Shown one piece after another: positions 1 to 12,259 of a DNA stretch of 64,000 nucleotides (positions are counted from its first letter, which is position 1; every line of letters begins with the position of its first letter). Under the pieces are notes generated by a model that saw nothing but the letters and a program-made list of their open reading frames with translations, searched no databases and was not told where the DNA came from. The stretch is from Xestospongia bergquistia. Its lineage: Eukaryota > Porifera > Demospongiae > Haplosclerida > Petrosiidae. The stretch lies in assembly GCA_963965975.1 (NCBI GenBank), contig OZ014417.1:6491821-6555820 (forward strand). Reading direction: 5' to 3'. Both the position numbers and the translations under genes were made by a program.

Positions 1-545
1 TAAGGTCTGTACAACATTACTATAGTAACAACATCCAGCATATATCACTATAGCAACATTATTAAATACTTAATTCTCATTTAAAAATGAATGAAAATCA
101 GAAGTTTTCTAAATGATAATTTATACCACTTAGTTATAATGAAGCAGGTTATTAATAGCCACACAGTTTCAGTAACACTAATATTTTCAATAACTGTGTA
201 TCAAAGCTGTACTGGTTTCATCCTTCACATTTTATATTTTATATGAGAGCCATATCAGCAGGTTCCTTACATTCCTTAGTTATATTGTTGTTGAAATTTG
301 AAAAATGCTCAAAATATCTTAAAATTAATAATTATTATTAGTCTTGATTCATAGGTTAATTAATAAACACTAATAATTTCAGTAACTATAGTAATGTCAG
401 TAATGGTGTATCAAATCATGGACTGGTTTTATTCTTTATAGTTCATATTTACATAGTAGGCACATCAGCAGGTTCCATGTGTCTCTTAGATATATTGTTG
501 CAAATGTTTTAAAAAATTAAAGTTAATTAAAATTAATCAGAATTA
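1..545. other. 3' flank of RTK copy A
   Basis: No gene seen. The stretch lies just downstream of the stop codon of the minus-strand kinase gene A and recurs at about 9050-9600 (copy B) and 17175-17614 (copy C), so it is part of the tandemly duplicated unit. It contains an imperfect internal direct repeat: two blocks with the shared phrase 'catcagcaggttcc' near 255 and 465. A minus-strand AATAAA (plus-strand tttatt, 428-433) about 110 bases past the stop could serve for polyadenylation, but copy B does not keep it. Confidence 0.6.
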
Positions 546-3120
546 CTAAGAGAAGCTACATACAGTGAAATCCATATATTTAGCTAGTGGTTTTATCATG
601 TCTTCTATAGACTGAACTAAATCAGAAAATGGTGGTCTCTCCTCTGGATTACTTTTCCAACAGGACATCATTAATTTGTATCTGGAGACAATAATTATAA
701 TTATAATGTTGAAATTGATATCTAGTTTCTTACATTTCCTCTGAACATGCTGCATTATTTGGAATTAAGAGTCTACCTCCACTGTCCAGTAATTGAACTA
801 CACTCAAAAAGTCTAGACCTGGATAGGGAATTTTACCAAGACTGAACACCTCCCAACATAACACACCATATGACCACTGTGTAATTGGATAAACGTTTTA
901 AAAAATATAATTAATCCACTGACCACATCTGTCTTCTCAGAGAATAGACCATCATGAAGGCTTTCTAATGCCATCCATTTAACTGGCAATTTGATAACAG
1001 TTTTATCAGATTCAGTATTACTCCATTGTCTGTAATAGCTACGCATATAAAGATCTTTTGAGAGCCCAAAGTCACCAACTTTAATAATACCATTATCATC
1101 AATCCTAAATGACTGACTGAATTGAGTAGAGTTAGAAAAAACTTACATGCAGTTTCTAGCAGCAAGATCTCTATGTACAAATCTTTTTTCAGCTAGATAT
1201 GACATTCCCTTAGCAACTTGTAAACACATGGAAAGAAGCTGTTTCCTTGCATTGAGTACAATATCATTATCGCTGGTTTCAATAATTGTTAAATTTGGTC
1301 TCTCCTTTTTGAGATAAGACAACAGACTACCTCTAGTCATAAATGGCATTACAATGTAAGGTGCCTGACCAAGGTCAAGACAGACTCCAATGAGAGAAAG
1401 TATATTTGGATGATCAAAAGAGGACATTTTCGCACTCTCTTCCATAATAGAGTTCACATCTTCATTTGTGTAAAGACCTTAATTGCATTAATTGAGGATT
1501 TTGAATTAAATTTAGAGTTAATGATATTACTGACCTTTGAGAGTTTTAACAGCAACAGGTACTGGAGCACTATTAATGATGTCAATATCAAGAGTTAATA
1601 ATCCTCGATAAACTATCCCAAATTCACCTTCAAATCATTTGATATCTTGTAAACTAAATATAACTATTAACAATACCTTGACCAATAGTCTCTTGTAATT
1701 CTAATAAAGAGCCTGAAATAATTCTGCACTCAGATAACCATTTTGAATATGAAGATGAAACATCATATATAGATGTGTGATTTAGTATGTCAGTGACATT
1801 TTTGTTGCTGTCACTGTGTATTGCATAATTGTTGTCTACTGCAGTAACTAGCGTTAAGTTATTTGTAGTTAGGGAATTCTCACTGTTAACATGATAAGTC
1901 ATTTCCAATTCGATGCTACAAAATAAGAAATAATAGTGCTCTTAATAACAATGATCACTATATAGGAAATTACATGAAAATTCATACATTTAAAACTCAT
2001 TACCTAGCTTGGATTCTCTTTCTTCTTTTTAGACAAACTATTATAACAATCACTGATGACACAGATAGAAGTAGTATGACTATAATTACTGCAATGATTA
2101 TAGTCAAGTAAGTTGCCAGGCTCATTGACTTTGAGGATTGTGGTGATATAGGTGAGAATGATGGAACATATGGTGTAGTTGAAGATGCTAGAACATATGA
2201 TATAGTTGATGTAGGTAATGATGATATAACATATGTTATTGTTAACAAAACTCTTGAAGTAGCTAAGGATGATGGAACATATGAGGTAGTTGGTATAGGT
2301 GATGAAGCTGGAACATGGGATGTAGTTGAATTTGTTAAACAGTCAATGCCTTTCAAACTACTGAGGCATCTACAAGTGTCAGGAGCTATGCATTGTTTGT
2401 TAGTGCCACATGGTGAACTACAAATTGCTGTGTTGGGAGAAATCATATGATGCATGATCAAATGACCTAAGTACCATACGTGTGATGCAGTCATTGCCTG
2501 ACCAACCACTAATACATGTACAAGTATCAGGAGCTGAGCATTCCATATTTGTAGCACATGAAGAATTGCAAATTGCTAAATGGATGTACCATATATTTAA
2601 TAATAATAATAATTGTAATATTCTGTAAATCAATAAGAAGTAACTTACGTGGACAGTTAGGTAAAGGACCATAACCTGAACAACATCGTTTTTGCTGACT
2701 GTAAATTAACTTGTAAAGTGTTATTTTCTTAATTCTATTAAAAGATATATGACATTTGTTATTGTGTAATTACATGTTCTATTTTAGAAAATAACTAGCA
2801 TTTCTGTCCTCTTGTAGTTAAATTAATTAAATTGCAATAATACCACCACTTTTAATCATAACAGTAGATTAGTAGTATATAAGTAATATAAACTCATGCT
2901 AAGTTACTAACATTGGACATTGACCAAAAAAGCATGAGGTGTACGTGAAAGTATATTCATCAGTTTCTATTATAGTAGTGATGTTTACAAGGTTGGAACA
3001 ATTTGAAGCTGCAGAACAACTAAACAAAATATATCATAATCATGAAAAACTTTTATTGAACAAGTCTTACTTATTCATCAGAATGTCAATAAAAAACAAA
3101 ACAATAAAGAGTCTCTCCAT
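546..3120 (-). CDS. EMI-EGF receptor tyrosine kinase, copy A
   Basis: Eleven exons read as one frame of 628 aa: 3071-3120, 2912-3019, 2649-2734, 2480-2575, 2004-2427, 1677-1915, 1535-1627, 1147-1477, 924-1104, 734-876, 546-681. Exon 1 is a signal peptide (MERLFIVLFFIDILMN). Exons 2-3 are Cys-rich and EMI-like, ending CCSGYGPLPNC. Two EGF modules follow (one whole 96-nt exon, one at the start of exon 5), then a Ser/Thr/Pro stalk and a membrane helix at about 219-245. The kinase has a Gly loop GQGEFG at 333-338, VAVK lysine K362, likely helix-C E379, HRDLAARN at 467-474 (catalytic D469), DFG at 487-489 and activation-loop tyrosines Y495, Y499, Y500. All key residues are present, so an active tyrosine kinase is expected. 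It should act at the plasma membrane as a receptor that phosphorylates tyrosines; the ligand is unknown. The start is chosen because the same short signal-peptide exon opens every paralogue. Confidence 0.9.
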
Positions 3121-6100
3121 TTTGAACAAGGCAGCAGTTTACACACAATTAACTATAAAATGATAACTATAAAACTAGAAAGGTTTTAAAAAATTATTTA
3201 TACACAGAAGAATATGTTTTTAAATGAAATATTTACTTTTAAAGATGTTACTATGAATTTCAATGTTAATAATTAGTGACTTTTATGGAACTTGGAAGTA
3301 ACCACTTAGTGAAATGGCATTTTATTAGGTCAATGTTGACTAACTTACTAACTTAGCACTAGGCAAGTAATCTGAACAGTGAATAAATCTCATCATAGCT
3401 AGGTGTCATATGTATGAGTGTGTGGTTCAGTCACACCAAATTAAGAGTGTAATCAAAACTTTACTCATATCACAGTGATTGATACACCTCTACCTTTCTG
3501 TTAACATGTCAAGTTATATCCTCTTTAGTGCATACTATGGCTTCCTTTTGGATCATTTTGAACAACAATATCCTTTGCTCTCTTAATGAATTTTCATCTT
3601 TTCAAACTGCATAATGAACTAGGAAGTTCTGCTTGATAATTTCTATCCTCCAAATATGCCTTAATTAATTTCTTTGTCTAATATCTTGTTCCAGTGATCA
3701 ATCTCATTTTTTAAGCATAATTATCTTTCTTTGGTTCTCGTTCCTCATATATTTCAACTGAATATGGAAGGAGAAGATGCACATTCCAATTCCTACTCTA
3801 ATTTAAATGTAATAGTGTTATACTGAGTTGGAATATCTGTCCTCATCTTCCGAAATGACAATACGGAGTTCAAATGTCCGTCCTCAATTTTCATACATGA
3901 TACACCTATAATAATAAGGAACCTAACCCAACTGGAAATGGCTCACTGATGCTCCATTCTAAGAGATGGCTCATTGTACTCACACATTGTATTTTATTAA
4001 ATAACAAGCCAAATAATAATTAGATATGGAGTATGTGCCAAGAATAACAAAGACATCAATTTTTTCATTAATTGGAATTTTCAAAAAATGCAAAGGATCG
4101 TGGAAGAAATAGGAAACAGGAATTGGAATGTCCATTTCGAAATTTCAAAACAGGTAATTCCATTTTCCTAATTTTTTAATTTCAAATTCTTGTTGAAGAA
4201 GAAGCTTGCCATTTTTGAATATCTTTCACTGTTCATGCCACTTATTTGAAGAAGGCAATACACCAGATTCTTGGCTTTCCATATAGAACTTGTGCAAATA
4301 TAAGAGTGACACGTAATACACCAACATATCTGGGGTGTGGCAATAATAACATTGACTAATTGCCAAAATAATAATACTGAAGGAACAATAAGTTTCTGTA
4401 GTGATAAGCATCATGATAAAAGAAAGTTTGATTTGGTAAACATGTACTGAATGAGTATAGCTAGTTGTCAAAAAATGAAATCTATCTCAGTAGTTAGACA
4501 AATGTTTTAGAAGTAGGATTATATCAATTCTTGTCACTATAACTATTATATGGTAGCTTTGCTGTGTGTTATGTGTAAGAATATCACTTATCAATACTGT
4601 TCACTATAGATAGCTTTGATGTTAAATGTGAAAGCACTGTAACTATCAATTCCTGTTATTATATTACATTCTGTACTTGTGATAGCTTTGCTATACATTA
4701 CAATGTAAGAGATGTCACTTAATTTTTTCTTTGGTTGCTTTTGCTTGTAAGAGCTGTGACTATAGAATCAATAATAGAAAATGTATACAAACATCTACAC
4801 ACATGTTCTTCTTGGAAATACTGGTACACAAACTATGCAGTTTTAGAGTAATTAGTAACAACTACAAACAATATGTTGTTATATATTAATAAAACAACCA
4901 ATCTCTTTAATCAGTGTATACTTGGCTGACAATTTCTAGAAAGATTCATGGTGTGTAATACTCTCACATCCAAATGTCATTATATATGATATACGTATAT
5001 GGTTCAAGTGTATAGCAACAATATCACACCTAAACCTCGAGATCAGCCTGAGGGGAATCCTAGGGTTGATTTCAAAAGGTGAAGGTGTGATATTTGCCAC
5101 TATATATAGATCAATTCATCTAGCACCATAAAATTAATAGATAATAACTAAATGCACTGCTACAATTTAGAGTTTGAACACTGACTGTAACTTAAAAGTT
5201 TATATAACGTATACTTCTTTAAAAAATAGTTGTTTCTTTCTACATATAAACACAAAGATTCAAACATTCCTAGAATATAAAGGATGGCTGGCACAATTTA
5301 CAATCCTAAACCCTAACCTCTGAACACACGTTTGTGTTCAATTCTAATATAAGTTAGAAGTTACAACGTCTTGTTGTAGAAGCAGTGTACTAAACGTTTA
5401 GAACATTTCGTCCTATGCAAAAATGTTTTTATTATCCTAATGTAGCAGAATGATTGGTTATTGATGTTATGATTGCATCCCACTGTTTGATTAAATCTCT
5501 TTCATGCTGTCTTATTGATGGGAAATTCTTTTAGGTTCATTTTATTTTTATACAGTTTACCTAGACATTTTCCTTAAACTACTACTATTGAAAAGCAACT
5601 TTTACTTTAGAAAAGTCTCCAACTCATACATTATGGCAGATGTAATTAAATCTAATATGTAACATTTGATTGGTTGATTTAACTAATACATAATAATGCA
5701 ATTACATATAAAAAAATGTAAATATAGTGTGGCAATGATATGGTTAAATTTATACACCAGAAATAGAATTCTTCAAGGAATAATTTTGTTATGTAGTGAC
5801 AGGCATCATGCTAAAAATATCAGTTTGATTTGGTTAAAATGTACTGAAAGACAGGTACGAGTAATGGTCAATGAAAATTATCTTAGTATTTAGACAGATA
5901 CTGTAAGGGCCATTACTATATTTATTCTGTCGTACATTTGACATGTGTTATGTGAAGTGAATGTTATTATATCATTTCCTGTCATTCTGTGGTAGCTTTA
6001 ACGTGTATTATATGTAAGGTTGACACCATCAATGACTGTCACTATATATATTGTGTGATAGCTTCGATGTGTATTATACAATGTTTGTCACTGCATATAT

Positions 6101-6700
6101 TAGAGTTGTGAGTAAGAGCTGTGGCTATGGAATTTATAATTGAAAATCTATACACACTACACAGGTGCTCATTTTGGAAATTGGAAATACATAAGCACAT
6201 AGTAATTAGCGATGAAAAACAGTATAGTGTTTATTATGTGTAAGAGCTGTCACTATCAATTCCTCTGTCACTATATCACTTTAATAATAGCTATGTATTA
6301 CAATGTAAGGGTTGTCACTATATTTTGTGTCAGCTTTCTAGTGGGCAATAGAAGTACACAAACTGTGCAGTTCTAGAGTAATTAACAATAATTACAACTA
6401 TATCATGTTATATATTAAAACAACAAATCTCTTTTAACATTGTATACATGACTTTAAATTTTCAACTTTCTAGAAAGATGTATAAATAGTGTGTGATACT
6501 GATACATCAAAATGCCATTATTATATGCAATATATATTATATTATGGTTTTGAGGTATATAGCAGCATTATGAAACCTTTACTCCTTGATATTAGCCCAA
6601 GACAAAGCCAAGAATTGATGTCAAGGGGTGAAGGTCTAATAGTTGTAGCTGTAGATCAATTCATCCATTACTTTTTGGAAATTAATAAGTAAAGCCATAA
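3121..6700. other. Spacer upstream of RTK A (duplicated unit)
   Basis: No gene recognised; open frames are short and not conserved between copies. The stretch aligns by eye with 12260-16080 (copy B) and, in pieces, with 28258-31045 plus 36319-38340 (copy C). It holds two copies of a repeat core at about 4960-5135 and 6500-6690 (phrases such as 'cagcctgaggggaatcc' and 'gatcaattcatct'). It also carries low-complexity phrases such as 'ggtagctttgatgtgtatta'. The minus-strand RTK promoter presumably lies just above 3120, but no clear TATA or initiator motif was picked out. Confidence 0.55.
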
Positions 6701-7660
6701 TATGCTAGTCACACTATATACATCCTTTGGTTGGCAAAGGTACTAAAGATAGTGTTAGAAATATACTTACAGTAAGACTTTAACGAATGAAGAGACTGTG
6801 AAAAGTTTATCTGTAGTTTCTGGACAGGACTACTATAGTATTTGGCTAGTCTCGTATTCACCTAGATCCACGACGAAGGACGAAGTAATAAAATAGGTCT
6901 AGTGAATAGTATTTGACATTTCTGTGCCAAGTCAGGAGTCAGGAACTGTTGTTGGCAGAGTAAACAGTTAATTATCACTCGGGCCCATTTTTCGTACGTC
7001 TGTGTGTAGGACAATGACATACACAATGCTTTACAACAATATTTCATTTGACAACATACTTAAATGTACAAACCTTTAAAAGAATAGAATAAAATATTGA
7101 CAGTATTACTAATAGAAGATACAGATAAAACAATAGTTCCAAAACACGAAGGGATCTGTTAAATAACCATAAAATTGATCCAACCTGTGGACTGTTGCGT
7201 TGACCTGTCAATCTAATTTCATGGCGACAACAGTATTTCCTTCTATCAGCAGTGTAAGCACAAATCAATTATGCGATTACTCCTACAGAATTCAGTTTGT
7301 CAGTCATGAGCACGCTCAGATGTTATCGCGTTGTTGTTATCATGTTACAAGTAGTGTTTACTTCGTGAAAGTAAGTTTCTTAAATGAATCTTTTAAGATC
7401 TATTTTATAAATATGGATGTTTGTTTGGAAATCACGTTAGAATTGTTTACTGTGAGTTTCTGATATGTTGTTTAAGTGACTCTTGCTCAGAGCTAAAAAG
7501 AGTGATCATGAGTAATAGCTCATTCAGCTGTAAGGTTATAGTTACCTCTGTCTGTGAGTTCTTAATTATTACTGTTAATTAATTGTATATTTGTTTGATG
7601 GTTATAGTTTTTCTATGTTTGTTTTCTATCTGTTACTTTTTTATTTTACAATGTCCTTGC
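6700..7660. repeat. Conserved spacer module M, copy 1
   Basis: A block visibly richer in G+C than its surroundings, repeated at 16080-16900, 38340-39240 and (shorter) 41120-41665. Landmarks are 'gaatgaagagactgtgaaaag' broken by small changes, 'tagtctcgta' followed by 'gatc(c/t)acgacga', and 'ggcaacaa(c/t)' near an ATG at 7218. A short plus-strand frame starting at 7200 is not preserved between copies, so coding is unlikely. The block may be an old interspersed element or a regulatory region copied with the kinase unit. Confidence 0.5.
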
Positions 7661-8148
7661 ATGCAAAACCTCTACTTTTAAATTGTAATATATACTACAT
7701 TGATATAAGGGCAGAAATATCAAAAAGAAGGTAGAGATGAATAAATAAAATTTTCTAACTGGAGATCTCATCAGCAGACACAACAGACAAACAAAAAGCC
7801 CCTTGATATTATTTAAACGATCGAAACAACCTTGCTCATCACTTCAACCAATTGTAATCTATTGAGGACTTTATCTCACTGGCTGTTGCTATGGACTCCT
7901 CAGATGTATTTTGATTGGTTGTATTGCGTATATAGCTTAATTTGTTTGTTGATTTTTAGTATTGGTTGGCCAGACAAAAAAGTCTTTCATATCTATTACC
8001 TACCTCTCTGCCTAAACCTTTTCAATAGTAGGTGGTTAGCTATTTTTTTCCTGGCCCATCCTATATATTGTTTATAAAGACAACCATGTTAAATAATATT
8101 ATATAAGAAGACCATGCAAATGTAAAAAGATGTTATGTATCATTCAAA
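7661..8148. other. Spacer between module M and the orphan EMI fragment
   Basis: No gene seen. The first half (to about 7880) matches 16900-17170 upstream of the copy B/C junction. The remainder is not found in copies B or C, so those units lack the segment that carries the orphan signal-peptide/EMI fragment. Confidence 0.5.
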
Positions 8149-8365
8149 CAAATCTCGACAACAATCTCAACCCCAAAGCCACATGAGATATAGCACAATA
8201 TTCAACATATGATGTTACAGAAGAGACAGCTATATATTGTAAGCAAGATGATACAGCATGACAACTGTATATGATAAAACAGATTATAATAATACAGTGT
8301 CATAATAAAACTTACCTATCCATCAAAGCTGTATAACAAAACAAGACAATCAAGAGCCTAATCAT
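8149..8365 (-). pseudogene. Orphan signal-peptide + EMI exon pair
   Basis: Two exons in the order seen at the start of the kinase-less receptor at 51015. A signal-peptide exon (8316-8365, MIRLLIVLFCYTALMD, donor GTAAG) is followed by a first EMI exon (about 8149-8264) beginning SCHAVSSC. The EMI exon changes frame near its last third compared with the intact version at 50795-50914. No second EMI exon or EGF exon follows before the kinase unit ends. It is therefore a fragment of an EMI-EGF-FN3-type gene stranded between RTK copies A and B, and evidence that the two receptor subfamilies once lay closer together. Confidence 0.7.
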
Positions 8366-9600
8366 TTTAGAGTTTTAACACTGACTATAACCTATAATCA
8401 TAATTCACTTTAAAACTTAATGATTAAATAATATATGCTTGTGGTATATATAGCAGTGTTGACCATTGTTAGTTGCATCCATTGCCATACCACAGGAGGT
8501 TTGAGTTAATGAAAGTGTTTAATTTCATTTGTTGCTTGCAAAAATCATAATGTAATGAAACTATGAAAACAAACATACCCATATATTAAGTTAACAGATC
8601 GTTAATTATAGGACTGCCTGGCACTCTGGCAGAAAAATAGATAAAAATTGTGCTTATATTCCTAATGGTAGTTATTCTGATGCTAATTAATATGCATAAT
8701 TATTGTTACAATTCTAAGTGACAAGTGAGTGTTGTAGTATTTACCTTCAGTCAGTCAACTTCAGCAGTTTTCTTTGCATCTGGTCATTGCCGTCATGTAC
8801 TCCATTAAAATATAATTGATTGGTACATTACACTCTGTTAATGCCACACAAAATGCATAGCTAATTCTATATACTAGTTAGACAATCCCTACCAGTACAC
8901 CTAGTCACAAAAGTACAGCTGTTTGGAGCTACATGCCTTATTAGTGTCACATTAAGTATCACAAATTGCTGTGTTTAGTTCAGATGAATTATGCAGTAAA
9001 TGTAAAGCTCAAGTAATTACTTTTAAATACATCTATGCATATGCTGTATACATCATCATTGTTACTATAGTAATGTTGAACATTACTATAGTAACAATAT
9101 GCAGTATATATCACTATAGCAACATTAATAAATACTTAATTCTCATTTAAAAATGAATGAAAATCAGAAGTTTTCGAAATGATAATTCCATTTACTCTTA
9201 CCACTTAGTTATAATAAAGCAGGTTATTAATAGCCACAGAGTTTCAGTAACACTAATATTTTCAATAACTTTGCATCAAAACCTATACTGGTTTCATCCT
9301 TCACATTTTATATTTCATATAACAGCTACATCAGCAGGTTCCTTACTACTCTTACTATATTGTTGCAGAAAATGCTAAAAATATCTTGAAAATAGTGAAT
9401 ATTATTAGTCTAGATTAATAGGTTTAATTAATACACACTAATAGTTTCAATATAAGTACTAGTGTCAGTAATGGTGTTTCAAATGGTAGACTGTTTTCAT
9501 CCTTTATAGTTCATATTAACATAGTAGGCACATCAGCAGGTTTCATGTGTCTCTTAGGTGTATTGTAGCAACAGTTAAAAAAATTAAAAGTTAATTAAAA
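8366..9600. other. Junction between RTK units A and B
   Basis: No gene seen in 8366-9050. From about 9050 the sequence repeats the 3' flank seen at 1-545, marking the start of unit B. The A-to-B distance (546 to 9601) gives a duplication period of about 9.05 kb. Confidence 0.6.
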
Positions 9601-12259
9601 TTAGTAAGAGAAGCTACATACAGTGAAATCCATATATTTAGCTAGTGGTTTTATCATGTCTTCTATAGACTGAACTAAATCAGAAAATGGTGGTCTCTCC
9701 TTTGGATTACTTTTCCAACAGGACATCATTAATTTGTATCTGAAGACAATATTTATAATTATAATGTTGAAATTGATATCTAGTTTCTTACATTTCCTCT
9801 GAACATGCTGCATTATTTGGAATTAAGAGTCTGCCTCCACTGTCTAGTAATTCCACTACACTCAAAGGGTCTAGACCAGGATAGGGAATTATACCAAGAC
9901 TGAACACCTCCCAACATAACACACCATATGACCACTGTGTAAATGGATGATAGTTAATAAAAATGTAATATACTGACCACATCTGTCTTTTCAGAGAATA
10001 GACCATCATGAAGGCTTTCTAATGCCATCCACTTAACTGGCAATTTGATAACAGGTTTATCAGATTCAGTATTACTCCATTGTCTGTAATAGCTACGCAT
10101 ATAAACATCTTTTGAGAGTCCAAAATCACCAACTTTAATAATACCATTATCATCAATCCTAAATGACAGAGTGAATTGAGTAGATTTAGACATAGCTTAC
10201 ATGCAATTTCTAGCAGCAAGATCTCTGTGTACAAATCTTTTTTCAGCTAGATATGACATTCCCTTAGCAACTTGTAAACACATGGAAAGAAGCTGTTTCC
10301 TTGCATTGAGTACAATATCATCATCACTGGTTTCAGCAATTGTTAAATTTGGTCTCTCCTTTTTGAGACATGACAACAGACTACCTCTAGTCATAAATGG
10401 CATTACAATGCAAGGTGCCTGACCAAGATCAAGACAGACTCCGATGAGAGAAAGTATATTTGGATGATCAAAAGAGGACATCTTTACACTCTCTTCCATA
10501 ATAGAGTTCACATCTTCATTTGTGTAAAAACCTTAATTCAATTAATTGAGGAATTTGAAATGAATGAATTTAGAGTTAATTATATTACTGACCTTTGAGT
10601 GTTTTAACAGCAACAGGTATTGGAGCACTATTAATGATGTCACTATCAGGAGATAGTAATCCTCGATAAACTATCCCAAATTCACCTTTAAATCATTTAA
10701 TATAGTGTAAATTAAATACAAATATTAACAATACCTTGACCAATAGTCTCTTGTAATTCCAATAATGATCTTGAAATAATTCTGCACTCAGATAACCATT
10801 TTGAGTATAAAGATGAAACATCATATATAGGTGTGTGATTTGGCATGTCAGTGACAGCTTTGTTGTTCTCATTGTGTACGGCATAATTGTTATCAACTGC
10901 AGTAACTAACGTTAAGTTTTTGGTATTTAGGGAATTTTCATTGTTAGCACAATATATCATTTCCAATTCGTTGCTACAAAATAACAAGATTATATTGATT
11001 GTAATAACAACACTATATAGGAAAATACATGTAAATGTACGTATATTAAAACTCACTATCTTTATTACCTAGTTTGGATTCTCTTTCTTCTTTTTAGACA
11101 AACTATTATAATAATCACTAATGATATAGACAGGAGTAGTATGACAATTACTACTGTAATGAAGTAAGTTGCCATGCTAATTGAATTTGAGAATTGTGAT
11201 GATGTAGGTGAGAATGATGAAAAATGTGGTGTTGTTGAAGAAGCTAGAACATATGGTATAATTGACCTAGGTGAGGATGATGTAATATATATTGTTGTTG
11301 ACAAAAACCCAGATGTAGCTGAGGATGATGAAACATATGGTATAATTGATTTAGGCGAGGATGATGTAATATATGTTATTGTTAACAAAACTCTTGATGT
11401 AGCTGAGGATGATGGAACATATGGTGTAGTTGGTATAGGTGATGAAGCTGGAACATGGGATGTAGTTGAACTTGATAAAGAGTCAATTTCTTTCAAACTA
11501 CTGACACATGTACAAGTGTCAGGAGCTATGCATTGTTTGTTAGTGCCACATGGAGAACTGCAAATTGCTGTGTTGGGAGAAATCATATGATGCATGATCA
11601 AATGACCTATATGGCATACGTGTTAAGCAGTCATTGCCTGACCAACCACTAATACATGTACAAGTATCAGGAGCTGAGCATTCCATATTTGTAGCACATG
11701 AAGAATTGCAAATTGCTAAATGGATGTACCATATATTTAATAATAATAATAATTGTAATATTCTGTAAATCAATAAGAAGTAACTTACGTGGACAGTTAG
11801 GTAAAGGACCATAACCTGAACAACATCGTTTTTGCTGACTGTAAATTAACTTGTAAAGTGTTATTTTCTTAATTCTATTAAAAATATATGACATTTGTTA
11901 TTGTGTAATTACATGCTTTATTTTAGAAAATAACTGGTATTTCTGTCTTCTTGTAGCTAAATTAATTAAATTTTAATAATGCCACCACTTTTCATCATAA
12001 CAATAGATTAGCAGTATATAAGTAATAAAAACTCATGATAAGTTACTAACATTGGACATTGACCAAAAAAGCATGAGGTGTACGTGAAAGTATATTCATC
12101 AGTTTCTATTATAGTAGTGATGTTTACAAGGTTGGAACAATTTGAAGCTGCAGAACAACTAAATAAAATATATCATAATCATGAAAAACTTTTATTGAAC
12201 GAGTCTTACTTATTCATCAGAACATTAATAAAAAACAAAACAATAAAGAGTCTCCTCAT
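9601..12259 (-). CDS. EMI-EGF receptor tyrosine kinase, copy B
   Basis: Eleven exons, same architecture as copy A, reading as one frame of 654 aa: 12210-12259, 12051-12158, 11789-11874, 11620-11715, 11069-11567, 10735-10973, 10593-10685, 10201-10531, 9978-10158, 9792-9934, 9601-9739. Every exon equals its copy A partner in length except exon 5 (75 nt longer, from one extra 84-nt stalk repeat less a 9-nt difference elsewhere) and the last exon (one extra codon, ending CSFSY). Kinase motifs are intact: GQGEFG, VAVK, HRDLAARN (catalytic D494), DFG (D512) and the activation-loop YY. The signal peptide is MRRLFIVLFFINVLMN. The extracellular EGF and the kinase are very close to copy A; differences concentrate in the stalk and juxtamembrane region. 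Expected role is membrane receptor tyrosine kinase, ligand unknown. Confidence 0.9.
11273..11440 (-). repeat. 84-bp stalk repeat, two copies (RTK B)
   Basis: Two consecutive 84-bp units in exon 5, each encoding 28 residues of the form SSSATSG..STTIYITSSS followed by a Pro-Tyr-Val turn. Copy A has one such unit and pseudogene copy C has five. The unit length is a multiple of three, so gain or loss changes only stalk length. Confidence 0.85.

Noticed and set aside
7200-7463. Plus-strand 87-codon frame beginning ATGACCTGTC
   Set aside because: The homologous positions in the other module M copies do not keep the frame open with the same residues.
11174-11590. Plus-strand 138-codon open frame
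   Set aside because: It is antisense to the stalk exon of RTK B. The 84-bp repeat has no plus-strand stops, and the minus-strand frame is supported by splice sites and domain order.
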